64,000 nt of DNA from Xestospongia muta (lineage: Eukaryota; Porifera; Demospongiae; Haplosclerida; Petrosiidae). Positions 1-14,795 of this stretch are shown here, piece after piece. Position 1 is the stretch's first letter. Every line of letters starts with the position of its first letter. The stretch is taken from positions 1,116,501 to 1,180,500 of the forward strand of contig OY848928.1 in the NCBI GenBank assembly GCA_963693285.1. Direction: 5' to 3'. A program made the translations under genes and the position numbers. The notes under the pieces were generated by a model. That model ran no database searches, was not told the origin of the DNA, and saw nothing but the letters and a program-made list of their open reading frames with translations.

Positions 1-720
1 GTACCAGCTTATTTAGGAACGTAAATAAAAAACAATTCTGTAATAGTATCATGAATCAGTAACATAAGCTTGGCTTATCACAAAATAATTATAGTATACT
101 ACAATATAATTTGTTATCTCAATTTGTTCAAGCAAAGCCACAGCTAGTTTACATAGTGATTCCTGTTAACACCCATGTTTTGAATGCTTGCATATCTAAT
201 ACTTATAAATAATCTTTCTTTTATATTTAACTCTTAAGGAGCAATAAAGTGTACTTGCTTGGTATAATAGTAAAATATTGGCATTATATACTTTTCATTC
301 AGGATGTAGGCCTTCCAGATGGTCTTAAGATTCATGTGGCATACATGCACATTTTAACTTTCGTAACTATTATTGCACAGGATAAGTGAGCTAACAAATT
401 AAATTCAACCACAAGCTTTTACTGCTGACACAATGGCAACCATGGTTTAATTAACAGCATACGTTACAGCATTGCTTGTTCTTGGTATAATTCAAATCAA
501 CACCCCTTATGATAATTGTATATAGTAGAGTATCAATATAATTTATAATTATAATATCTTATCTCTAACTATTAAAAGCTACTTACAATTCCATCAAAAT
601 CCTTAGCATTTTACAAGTTTATGATGCATTTATTAACTCAGCCATACCTACTGTAACACTATGATCGCAAGTCTTTCAATATAAATATAGTACCAAAATT
701 AAAAGTTAATTGTTTCATAC
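1..720. other. AT-rich flank of the Death-domain gene
   Basis: No long reading frame is present. On the minus strand this is downstream of the Death-domain exon, so it should be intron or 3' sequence of that gene. I found no convincing following exon: a mini-exon near 582-596 would give an immediate stop in the required phase. A weak plus-strand terminal exon at 303-389 is listed separately. Confidence 0.4.
303..389 (+). CDS. Possible terminal exon of a gene entering from the left (tentative)
   Basis: A pyrimidine-rich tract ending in CAG at 300-302 is followed by an open frame of 28 codons closed by TGA at 387-389. The peptide contains LPDGLKIHVAYMH, loosely like the K-I-H-V/I-x-x-x-H segments of some transposon-related proteins. 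No upstream exon is visible in the window and the resemblance is weak, so this may be chance. Confidence 0.15.
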   Translation, partial: DVGLPDGLKIHVAYMHILTFVTIIAQDK

Positions 721-1024
721 CTTCTGTATTCTCTACCAAATGTCTCAATGTCTGATAAGCCAGAAGGGTTTCATTTGTCTTCAACAACGCAATCATCACT
801 TCTTTCCATGATGCATCAGGTCTTTCAAGCCACTGCTGAACAAAAGCACTTTCTAAACTGTCAGGATCTCTCTTCTTTAATTCAGCAATCAGTTCTTCTG
901 TTACACCAGGAAGACATATCACAAATGATTCCCAGACAGTGCCAATAGACGCTAACAAGTCCAGTAACTCCTCCTTTGTTGGTTTATCTAGAAAGGCATG
1001 TTATTTTGTTCAAAAATGCAGTTG

Positions 1025-1072
<48 letters not shown>

Positions 1073-1319
1073 TATACATACACATATACATACCTAATAA
1101 GGTTGCTGGCCCAGGATTAATCTCTATGTCTCCTGATAAAATGAGGAGAAGTGAAAGAATAAAGATAAGAGATGTGAAGGATTTAGTGCCCGAAATGAGA
1201 TCTATTATGCTATGTTTCTTTTCTTTTAATGGCCGATTCTTCCCAACACCACGGTGTAAATGTAGGACACAACAGTTCCACGCTCCAATTCTAATCCTCC
1301 ATTGACACAAATCAATCAT
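721..1319 (-). CDS. Death-domain protein with N-terminal hydrophobic leader and 2A-like motif (partial, 5' two exons)
   Basis: Exon 1 is 1094-1319, starting at the first ATG of the frame at 1319. Exon 2 is 721-987; the phase-1 junction joins cleanly. Exon 1 encodes about 75 residues: a basic segment, a hydrophobic run (LIFILSLLLILS) and then GDIEINPGP, which fits the 2A consensus D-x-E-x-N-P-G-P. Exon 2 encodes about 85 residues with the pattern of a Death domain (LLDLLASIG, then a helix with SAFVQQWLER and PDASWKEVMIALLKT). 2A motifs make ribosomes skip the Gly-Pro bond, so the leader and the Death-domain chain could be released separately. 2A-type leaders are known on NLR-like innate-immune genes of sea urchin. 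The gene continues to the left; whether NACHT/LRR domains follow cannot be seen here. Reading through the exon 2 donor gives a stop after about 15 more codons. Confidence 0.7.
1029..1069. repeat. (TA)n microsatellite in intron 1 of the Death-domain gene
   Basis: About twenty TA units between the two exons of the 2A/Death gene. Frames through it give meaningless YIYI peptides. Confidence 0.9.
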
Positions 1320-1943
1320 CGTGGCACTGACAACTGGGTGACACAGCCCCAAATAGAAACATTAGGGAAACGGCGGAAGTTTACAGACATCCGTTGTAAA
1401 ATGACTATAGTTACGCTAATAATAGATCTACGCAATAATAAGTCTGCCCTCGGGTTCCGTACGCAATGTATTATCGTCACCCTAGAGGGCAAAATAAACA
1501 CCTTAGTCAATGGAGAATGGTTTAACACAATACGTGATTTTAAACGCAAGGAAGTTAATTGATGGTGACCCTAATTAGAGGGTAAGATACAACATGTTAG
1601 TCAATGAAGAGAGAGTGTTTTAGCACATTATGTGTCATGGTAATTAAGATGTATAATATTCCTGCACTGTGTCACATAATGACTTATAATATTCCTGTAC
1701 TGGGTCATATAATTACATAGCTATACAGTCTTCAAGCCTGGATAGTATAGTAATGATTATGTCATACACTTTGTGAGAGTGACTGTGTTACAAAAGATTC
1801 ATTAATTGATGTAGAACTAATTATATTTAATAAAATCATAGTTTTCTAAAAAGCAAAAACAGACTAATAATATTTAAAATGCAACAAAGTAATTGTTCAC
1901 AACATGTACAGTATTCTTGTTCAGTTCTTTCTCAAAGGTAATT
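1320..1943. other. Intergenic region between the 2A/Death gene and eEF2
   Basis: No coding signal. It should contain the eEF2 3' UTR (minus strand) and the promoter of the Death-domain gene. A minus-strand ATTAAA near 1827-1832 could be the eEF2 polyadenylation signal, about 110 bases past the stop. Short frames at 1302-1562 in both directions show no family resemblance. Confidence 0.4.
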
Positions 1944-6109
<4,166 letters not shown>

Positions 6110-6454
6110 TTTTGAAATTTGGAGAGAAGTTTTTAGGCTAATCCAATCAAATAATGAAAATCCAAAACAATTTTCTCTTTCAGTAAAGCAGAATAACGTA
6201 AGTCTTCAATGAAAATTCAGTGTTCTAATGTAGAACTTACAGATCACATCTTTAACAAAGTAACTATGACCAGTATCCCCTAATCACCCATCTTTTATAC
6301 ACAGTCAAATTGTGTCGCCAACATGGTGCAATAACTCGCCTATCTATGATTAGGTTTGAATGGTGCAATAGCAGACAGCTCCTCCCACTGCGAGCTTTGT
6401 TGAAGCTCCGCCTGTTTTTAGAACAAGTTCAGCTCTCTCCGTGAGCCTCCAGTC
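6110..6454. promoter_or_regulatory. Shared upstream region between eEF2 and the first P450 copy
   Basis: These 345 bases separate the divergent start codons of eEF2 (6109, minus) and the CYP20-like copy A (6455, plus). They must hold the eEF2 5' UTR and promoter. No TATA box or 5'-TOP start could be pinned down by eye. Confidence 0.4.
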
Positions 6455-8779
6455 ATGTTGGATTTTGTGATCTTTGCTGTCACAGCTATCCTAGGTTTGG
6501 TGATACTTTTAATCTTCTATTATTTCTCCAAATCAAAAATAAAAGCATGAATGATAACCAGCTAAGTACTTTAAAATAAATAAACATCAATACGACAGAG
6601 CTTGATTTGCTTTGCATCTTTATAGCGTACAGTTAAGGTTTCAATATACCGTCACAAAATAATATAAATAGTTACTATGTGATTACAAGCAATTTTGGTA
6701 TTGTCATACTGATTATTGTGTGTTTACTGTGACTATTTATTCAACATAGTAAGTGCATAGTTCAAAATGAGAAATTAATACTAGACTCTAAACCTTAAAC
6801 ACAATGTACCATTGGAGTAGGCACTTTCTGTGCTGTACAAATAGCCACTGTGTTTTATATTGGTCTCGCTACCCAGACAAACCCAAAGTGGGAAATTAAA
6901 GTCTTGCAAGACTCCTGTTATGTGGTTTCAATTTTATAGTCATCTAGTTCTAAGGCCACTCGGACTCCTACATATCCAGACAAAGCAAAATCTGTTCCTG
7001 GTTGGGACAGGGAACCTGTAGATCCCGAGTAAGTAGCTATTGTAATGTCTTAATATGATAATCTTATTTTCCATAGGCTTGGTGATCTAGGTCAGTTGAG
7101 TAAACATGGAAGTCTACACGAATATTTGCTTCATCTTCATAATCATGGTCATCAATCAATAGTCACGTTTTGGTGGGAGAAACAGAAGGTAGTCAGTATT
7201 TGTAGTCCAGAGATGTTTAAGGATACAATGAATTAACTTACAGACCAAGTTAGATCAACGATAATATGTGCTTATTTTGACAACTACTTCCAGGACTGCT
7301 CTTTGAATTATTTCATCCGATTTTTACTGAACATAGCATACAATGTGTTAATGAAGTGGACTGGGAAGAACGACGCAAGTTCCTTTATCCAACATTTAGA
7401 GATGAGTTTTTAGAGGGATACATACCCTGTTTTATCAAGGTATGTAAATAACTTATTACCATAGCAACAATAGTTTACTTGTACTTCTAGTAAAATATAA
7501 TTATATTGAGCCATTATAGACAAGAGACAGCAGCTGTCTTGAATCATAGATAGTAGATAAAAAATATACTCCTTATTCTAGATTGCTAATGAGACTGTTA
7601 ATAACTGGTCTCAGTTGCCATCAAATGGTCAAATACAATTACAAGAAGAGTTTTTTATGATGACCATAAAAGGTATAACTCGTACTTGTTATGGAGAAGC
7701 ATTTGAAAGTGAAGAAGAAATACGTAAAATGCCCAAGTCTTATCACTCGGTAGGACTATATTTCATGGAGTAATGTTCATAGTTCATATCTATCATTAGT
7801 TATGGAATGAAATGGAACAACGACTCCATGTTGGTCCTCCTGAACCAGGTAGTGAGAGAGAGAAGACATTCAATGATCAATTAAAGAGCATGAGAGATAC
7901 TGTGTTGCGTGTAGTTAAATCAAGAGAAGAAGGTACTGAACAAACAGAGATACCATTTATTGATGCTCTCCTTCAGTCTCAAGTACCAGAGGATCAGGTA
8001 TGTGATGTGAATCTTGAAATATTCTATTACAAGTTGTTGTTTCAGATGGTCTCTGATGGTCTTACATTTATGGTTGGTGGTTTACATACTTCAGGTTATC
8101 TCTTAGTGTGGGCTATCTATTACATGAATCTGTATCCTGAAGTAAAAGATAAGGTTATTCAGGAGATGAAAGATCTAGTGGGAAGTGATCGAGACAAGAA
8201 ACTGAAGGACTACGTTTACTCAACTACTACGTATGTTGCTCTTCCTCTAAGAGTTAAAAAATATCGTCCCATGTAATTAATTATACTGGTATTGTCTTTG
8301 CTCATAGATACCTGCGTCAAGTTTTAGATGAAAGTTTACGAATGTCAACTTTAGCTCCTTATGCTGCCCGGTATTGTGATCATGATATTGTTGTGGGTGG
8401 GTATTGTATCCCAGCTGGTACACCCATTGTTCTAGCTTTGGGTGTGTCTCTAAAGAACCAATGTATCTGGAAAGACACTGAAAAGTAAGAGAATAAAATT
8501 TTGAATTATAAATCAAATTTGGATATAGATTTGATCCTGCACATTGTGCTCCTGGAGCTCTGCAAGGACGAGATTCATTAGCCTTTTCACCATTTGGTAC
8601 TGGCCGTCGTAAATGTCCTGCTTATCTTTTTTTCGTACATTGAAGTTAGTATTTTCCTGACTATTCTCCTTCAGCAGTTCTCCTTGGAGCCTGTGGGAGG
8701 AGCTAAATCTGTTGGTCAAGTCCATGGATTTGTTACTAGTCCCAGTGAAAAGCTCTATTGTTATGTGCAATCTTTGTAA
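6455..8779 (+). pseudogene. CYP20-like cytochrome P450, copy A, probably inactive
   Basis: This is the first of two tandem CYP20-like genes. Exons by alignment to copy B: 6455-6538, 6940-7028, 7077-about 7251, 7294-7439, 7582-7749, 7800-7997, 8046-8230, 8308-8484, 8529-8779. Recognisable parts are the membrane anchor starting MLDFVIFAV, the GSLHEYLLHLH segment, the K-helix ESLR and the heme-loop start FSPFGTGRRKCP. Lesions relative to copy B: the exon 1 donor reads AT instead of GT (6539-6540); one A is lost in exon 3, giving a TAA right after KDTMN; one T is gained in a T-run after the heme Cys, ending the frame; and the invariant Gly after Cys-Pro is Ala. The two indels lie in homopolymers, so an assembly error is possible, but four defects together favour decay. 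A MITE sits in intron 1. Confidence 0.8.
6725..6852. mobile_element. MITE-like inverted-repeat element in intron 1 of P450 copy A
   Basis: The left arm (about 6725-6769) and the reverse complement of the right arm (about 6810-6852) align imperfectly over about 43 bases around a core containing TAAACCTTAAACAC. The right arm closely matches the right arm of the element at 44229-44368. Copy B's matching intron (9076-9268) lacks it, so it inserted after or during the P450 duplication. Confidence 0.6.
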
Positions 8780-8991
8780 CACATTGCTGTGAAATAATGA
8801 TTGCTATAGATCATTAAAATAAATCAAGTTATCGTTATCGAAAATCATGACTAAAAATTCCTTGCAAATACAGAGAGAGATTAGCACAATCTGGAAGCTC
8901 CATCAACCCCAAACTCTGCCCAAACGAGTGGGCGTGCGCACGAGACTAGTCTACCTTCTTTTGTTGGAACAAGAAGTTCTCTCCCTCAGCC

Positions 8992-11297
8992 ATGTTGGAT
9001 TTCGTTATCTTTGCTGTCTCAGCTATACTGGGCTTAGTGATACTATTATTTTTTTATTACTTCTCCAGATCAACAGTAAATGATAACCAACAAAGTAGAC
9101 TCTTGATTAGATCTATTTAACATGATATAATGCTACTAATTCCTAGTAGAAACACTAGACTCTCCTATGCAACTTCATTGTAATGTAAAGAGTGTCAAAA
9201 ATAGAAAGCAACTACTATATTTTTTAATGGTTACGATTCTTATTGACAAAATGTTGTAATTTTTATAGTCATCTAGTTCTGAGGTCATCACTCCAACTTC
9301 TACATCTCCAGACAAAGCAAAATCTGTTCCTGGTTGGGACAGGGAACCTGCAGATCCCGAGTAAGTAGCTATTGTAAAGTCTTAATATGATAATCTTATT
9401 TTCAATAGACGTGGTGATCTAGATCAGTTGAGTAAACATGGAAGTCTACACGAATATTTGCTTCATCTTCATGATCATGGTCGTCAGTCAATAGTCATGT
9501 TTTGGTGGGGGAAACAGAAAGTAGTCAGTATTTGTAGTCCAGAGATGTTTAAGGATACAATGAAATTAACTTACAGACCAAGTTAGCAATTCAATGTTTC
9601 ATTGGTGATCAAATATCATTTTAATTTCTTGATTCCAGAGTTGCTGTTTGAACTATTTCATCCAATGTTAACTGATCACAGCATACAGTATGCTAATGGA
9701 CTTGACTGGGAAGAACGGCGCAAGTTCCTTTATCCAACTTTGAGAGATGAGTTTTTAGAGGGATACATACCCTGTTTTATCAAGGTATGTATGTATATCC
9801 ATTTGAACATTAATGTAGCAACAGTAATGTACTTGTTATCTTCATACAATACCAAGGTGTTATGGAAATTTATCCAAGACTTGAAACCTATATTGTAATG
9901 GAATTTTGGTGGTTTAATGATCTCCTTTTAACCTCATGACCTCTGTTGTTAAACTGTCAGAATACTACAAAAGATAATACATACAAGTCATAAGACAGGT
10001 GTACAAAGAATCCCTTTCAAGTGTGATCAGAATTTGTAGCAATACTACTTATATTTATTACTGGAGTGGTGTATTTTAAATACTTATTACTCTAGATTGC
10101 AGATGAGACTGCTAATAACTGGTCTCAGTTGCCATCAGATGGTCAAATAGAATTACAAGAAGAGTTTTTTATGATGACCATAAAAGGTATAACTCGTACT
10201 TGTTATGGAGAAGCATTTGAAAGTGAAGAAGAAATACGTAAAATGGCCAAGTCTTATCACTCAGTAGGACTATATTTCATGGAGTAATGTTCATAGTTCA
10301 TATCTATCATTAGGTATGGAATGAAATGGAACAACGATTCCATGTTGGTCCTCCTGAGCCAGGCAGCGAGAGAGAGAAGACATTCAATGATCAATTAAAG
10401 AGCATGAAAGATACTGTGTTGCGTGTAGTTAAATCGAGAGAAGAAGGTACTGAACAAACAGAGATACCATTTATTGATGCTCTCCTTCAGTCTCAAGTAC
10501 CAGAGGATCAGGTATGTGATGTGAATTTTCCAATTTTATGTTTCAAATTTTGACTTAATTTCAGATTTTCTCTGATGGTCTTACATTTATGGTTGGTGGT
10601 TTACATACTTCAGGTTATCTCTTAGTGTGGGCTATCTACTACATGAATCTGTATCCTGAAGTAAAAGATAAGGTTATTCAGGAGATGAAAGATCTAGTGG
10701 GAAGTGATCGAGACAAGAAACTGAAGGACTATGTTTATTCAACTACTACGTATGTTGCTCTTCCTCTAAGAGTTAAAAAATATCGTCCCATGTAATTAAT
10801 TATACTGGTATTGTCTTTGCTCATAGATACTTGCGTCAAGTTTTAGATGAAAGTTTACGAATGTCAACTTTAGCTCCTTATGCTGCCCGGTATTGTGATG
10901 ATGATATTGTTGTGGGTGGGTATTGTATCCCAGCTGGTACACCCATTGTTCTAGCTTTGGGTGTGTCTCTAAAGAACCAATGTATCTGGAAAGACACTGA
11001 AAAGTAAGAGAATAAAATTTTGAATTATAAATCAAATTTGGATATAGATTTGATCCTGCACATTGTGCTGCTGGAGCTCTGCAAGGACGAGATTCATTAG
11101 CCTTTTCACCATTTGGTACCGGCCGTCGTAAATGTCCTGGCTACCTCTTTTCGTACATTGAAGTCAGTGTTTTTCTGACTATTCTTCTCCAACGTTTTTC
11201 TTTGGAGCCTGTGGGAGGAGTTAAATCTGTTGGTCAAGTCCATGGATTAGTTACTAGTCCCACTGAAGAGCTCCATTGTTATGTGCAAGCTCTGTAA
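8992..11297 (+). CDS. CYP20-like cytochrome P450, copy B (intact)
   Basis: Nine exons (8992-9075, 9269-9360, 9409-9581, 9639-9784, 10096-10263, 10314-10511, 10565-10749, 10827-11003, 11048-11297) total 1473 nt, or 490 aa; human CYP20A1 is about 460. The start MLDFVIFAV, an N-terminal anchor helix and GSLHEYLLHLHDHG match CYP20A1 in order. The I-helix region (about residues 305-330, GGLHTSGYLLVWA) lacks the usual oxygen-activating Thr motif, as in CYP20. The K-helix ESLR is present. The heme loop FGTGRRKCPG is canonical, with Cys then Pro-Gly, whereas vertebrate CYP20A1 has an unusual loop. Substrate is unknown for the family. It should be a membrane-anchored ER protein. Introns nearly identical to copy A show recent duplication or conversion. 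Confidence 0.85.
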
Positions 11298-11548
11298 AAC
11301 TGACATACTATAAAATAGTGTGATTGATAGTAGCGAGGAACTTTTTCGTTTTTCTGATAACAACATTTGCTCTGATAATTATATCATAGCAACATTGACA
11401 CACAACATCATCACTGAAAATCCCCAGCTAATAACATTGCTAGGCACAAATAAACAGAGATAGAAACACTATTGTAAGAAATATTTTAAAAATCAAACAA
11501 GAGACACAACATTTAAGGGAACCCCCTAACAGTTTGATTATTATTATG

Positions 11549-12408
11549 TTACATGTCTGGTGGCTCCCTGTGTGATGTCTGTTCCTTGTCACTGTCTTCT
11601 GAATCTTCTGAATTTCTTTTTCTTAATTTACTGTGTCGACCTGTACTTGAGCTACTACTACTAACTCGTTTAACCGGTTTCTAAATGAAGAATATGTCAC
11701 ATGATCTACTAGTTTGAAAGTGTCTGCCTTACTTTAGTTTTTTTGAGTCTTTGCATTTTCTCAAGTTCATATCTTAAGACACTTTGTTTGTCCATTTCAA
11801 TAACTAGTGATAAAAGCCTCATGTTCATACCATCAGACAAGTCTCATACCCAAACCTTATAACTATTGATCATAATATTATTATAATTATGCTAACAAAA
11901 TGAGACATAAGCCTTACACCCATACTATTCATAATATAAAGTATGGTCTCATACTTATGCTCCAATGAGGTATGGGCCATATACCATGCACATACTCTCA
12001 TGAGAGATGGGTCTCATACCCATACTGGTCTCATACTCGTACTCTTATGAAGTATGAATTTCGCACATGGTATGCAATGATAAAATACATTTGATGTAAT
12101 ATAAATCAAGTCACCTTGAGCTTGAGCGGTGTCGTTTTTATCTTTTAATCTAACATATCTCTTAACTTCGGTGGACTAAAGGTAAATAGAAAGGTTAATT
12201 CTAATAATAGGAGACCAACTGATTTATTTCAATGGCTAATCATATTCACCTTATAACTGCCTTGATTATAATGTGAGAAATGACAACTATTTCTGCTTGG
12301 TAAATCCTTGAGTAGATCTAAGGCAGGTGTTGTCCCTTCCATTACAGCTTCCATTACACTTACATTGGGCAACGCCCATAAGTTTGGGTGTGTATATTTA
12401 CTAAACAT
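11549..12408 (-). CDS. Small unrecognised protein, 140 aa
   Basis: Four exons (12250-12408, 12115-12175, 11733-11803, 11549-11680) join in phase to 423 nt. I do not recognise the family. The first 53 residues look conserved in character (HPNLWALPNVSV, LDLLKDLPSR, HYNQGSYK). A short amphipathic helix follows (LRYELEKMQRLKKTKK). The C-terminal third is basic, Ser-rich and acidic (six Ser in a row, SEDSEDSDKE), probably disordered. There is no signal peptide or membrane span. A downstream start at 12354 is possible. It lies head-to-head with Sufu, 44 bp between start codons, so the two probably share a promoter. All splice sites are GT-AG. The intron 11804-12114 carries many CTCATAC/GTATGAG motifs. 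Confidence 0.65.
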
Positions 12409-12452
12409 AGGTGGGGGCCTTGGGAGTTGAGAGTAAAGCGTAGTCAGAAAGT
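12409..12452. promoter_or_regulatory. 44-bp gap between divergent start codons (candidate bidirectional promoter)
   Basis: The ATG of the 140-aa gene (12408, minus) and the Sufu ATG (12453, plus) are only 44 bases apart. The gap holds a G-run (GTGGGGGCC) and no TATA box. Either the 5' UTRs overlap or one start is further downstream, for example 12354 for the minus gene. Confidence 0.5.
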
Positions 12453-14592
12453 ATGGCTACGAAGCGACCAGTGGGTTTAGACGGGATCTACAGTGTTTGT
12501 CGAGATATCTACCCAGATCAGCCTAACCCATTGCAAATTGCAGCTTTGGTAAAGTTTTGGTAAGTGAGGGGTGGTCTGATGAATGACTTGATAGATAATG
12601 AAAGATTGATTACTGGATGGATGGATGGATGGATAGATGAATGTATGAAGGATGGATGAAGTGGTGGATGAATGGACAGATGGATTAATTGATGGAAAGA
12701 TGAACAAGATGAATGAACAAACAAAACAATAGGTTAATTGTTTGGCTATTATAATAATATCAAGTTATGCTCCATCTTGTAGGCTAGGTGGTCCAGATCC
12801 ACTTGATTTTCTCAACATTTATCGCAACCCTGGTGACAGTACAAAGGGGATTCCCCAGCACTGGCACTATGTAACATGTGGGTTGTCTGATCTTTATGGA
12901 GATGGACGTGTTCACGAGTAAGTAGTAGAGATTATTTGTAGAGTCACATATATTGTCTGGCTTTGTTCTTATAGGGTTGCTGGATCTGATCAACCTAGTG
13001 GCTTTGGATTTGAGTTGACATTTCGTCTTTTTTCAGAAGATTGTGTAAACAATTCTCCTCCAACATGGCCAGCAGAGTTGCTACAATCTTTAGCACGTTA
13101 TGTGTTTCAGGTAAGACATCTCTATAATTCACCATTTCTTAAAAATTGTTTATATTTTAGTCAGAAAATCTTCTTTGTGTTGGAGATCATGTCTCCTGGC
13201 ATGCACCACTTGACCAAGGGGACTCTCGTATTCGACATATGTTATTAGCACCAGATCCTCAACTTGGACAAGTTAACAGTCAACTGGGCTACGTCAATTT
13301 TATACAAGTGAGATTGAAGTTGTAAACTTATTTTTTTACTAATAAATGCGTATACAAAACAAAGATTAAAGTGTAACTTTAAGTAGATTAGCTGCTCCAT
13401 GCGTTATTGCCCAATGTACCTTTAATATTAAGGCATATGGAATCTGTGTCATTTAGGTAGTGGGTGTGACCGATGAGGAGTTAGAAGCAGCTCAACAATG
13501 GAATGTACAAGGCGTTCTTGATCTCCTTAAACGGAGACCACTGTAAGTGATAGTAGCACTCTTTCTTCAGTATTGAAGTTATGGTTATGAGTCATTGCTC
13601 CCGATATTTGATACAATTATTATTGATTGGTATATGATATCTCTTTTGATATTTGATATACCTATGATTATAATACAATGCCATTATGATATTTATTGCG
13701 CATTCTTTGTAGTTCTGGTGGTGAGTGGTTGATTACTAATATGAGAAGAGGAGAATCATTATTTGAAATCGATGCCGATAATCAAGTAAGCGTTAATGGA
13801 ATCTATGTATACTAATTATTCTCTAGACACTTGATAACTTCCTTTAATTATTTGTAGAGCTTATTAACAAAGGGTATTGCCCAAGATGGTAGTAATTTGA
13901 GTGGTGTTAGTGCTGTGTGTAGTTGGGAAGATGGAGCTGGCCGAAAAGCTGCTGGAACTATTATTACAGATCTTCCTGGAATGGAAGGCACAGCTATTGT
14001 TGGGGGTGTGGCTCATGGTGAGAGAGGCGCAAGCACTGAGTTGGAATTGTTGCGAACACAAACACTAGATCATGTTGATATGCTGTTTAATTGGGAGGCG
14101 GGCAAGTTAATTCTACTAGCACTAAGGTAATATAGAATGACTGATCAGTAATGTACATTCTTTTCATTCCTCAGAGGAAGACTACAACATGGTAGACATT
14201 TTACCTTCAAGAGTGTCACAGGAGATGTAGCTATTACACTAGTATCTCCTAATATTGAGGTAGAAACAACAGAGTTAGTCATTGTACTATATTATTTATA
14301 GGGTGCCTTTGCTGATGAGGATCATCCTTTGGCCTCTCAAGGTCCGTGGTTACATGTCTATTTGTCACATCAAGATATTGAGATGATTCTTAAGGATATT
14401 AGTGTATTAGATGATGTAAGTGGATGATTGGTAATAGAGTGATTATCTCTCTCTGATTTGTAGCCTAAATTGACTTTACCTCATAAATTTGAGTGGAAAG
14501 ACAAACATTTATCTATTACTGTCTTTCGTAATGATGAGTCATTACTTATATCACAAGTCCAACCACCTCTACCACAAAACACTACACATTAA
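12453..14592 (+). CDS. SUFU: Suppressor of fused (Sufu)
   Basis: Sufu binds Gli/Ci transcription factors and restrains Hedgehog-type signalling in bilaterians. Ten exons (12453-12559, 12783-12917, 12975-13110, 13161-13307, 13457-13542, 13713-13785, 13858-14126, 14175-14259, 14302-14415, 14464-14592) total 1281 nt, or 426 aa; human SUFU is 484. Family hallmarks in order: YPDQPNPLQIAALVKFWLGG, HWHYVTCGLSDLYGDGRVHE, PSGFGFELTFRL, PPTWPAELLQSLARYVFQ, GDHVSWHAPLD, MRRGES and RGPWL-like QGPWLHV near the end. The shorter length fits a shorter N-terminus and a reduced disordered insert before the C-lobe. It converges with the coiled-coil gene (204 bases between stops). Confidence 0.96.
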
Positions 14593-14795
14593 TTTTGCTG
14601 ATCTCTTTAACAGTAATATTGATTGTTTCTCCTTTGCTCCCTATATTTCTCTCTCTCTCTCTCCCTCTCTATCATTATTTCATTTTTATTATAGAAAAGT
14701 GATATATCAAATCTTATTGTTTCCCTTTGACATTGAACATTATAACTGTTTACTGCAATGTATTATATTTGACTAGTATAATATTACAAACAATT

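Noticed and set aside
1302..1562. Plus frame of 86 codons upstream of the Death-domain gene
   Set aside because: No domain pattern and overlaps the antisense 2A exon; likely chance.
6539..6939. Possible AT-AC (minor spliceosome) intron in P450 copy A
   Set aside because: The 5' end reads ATAAAA rather than ATATCC and the 3' end is AG; copy B has a normal GT donor, so mutation is simpler.
8277..11035. Minus frames at 8277-8516 and 10796-11035, present in both P450 copies
   Set aside because: They are conserved only because the underlying P450 exons are duplicated; antisense to real coding sequence.
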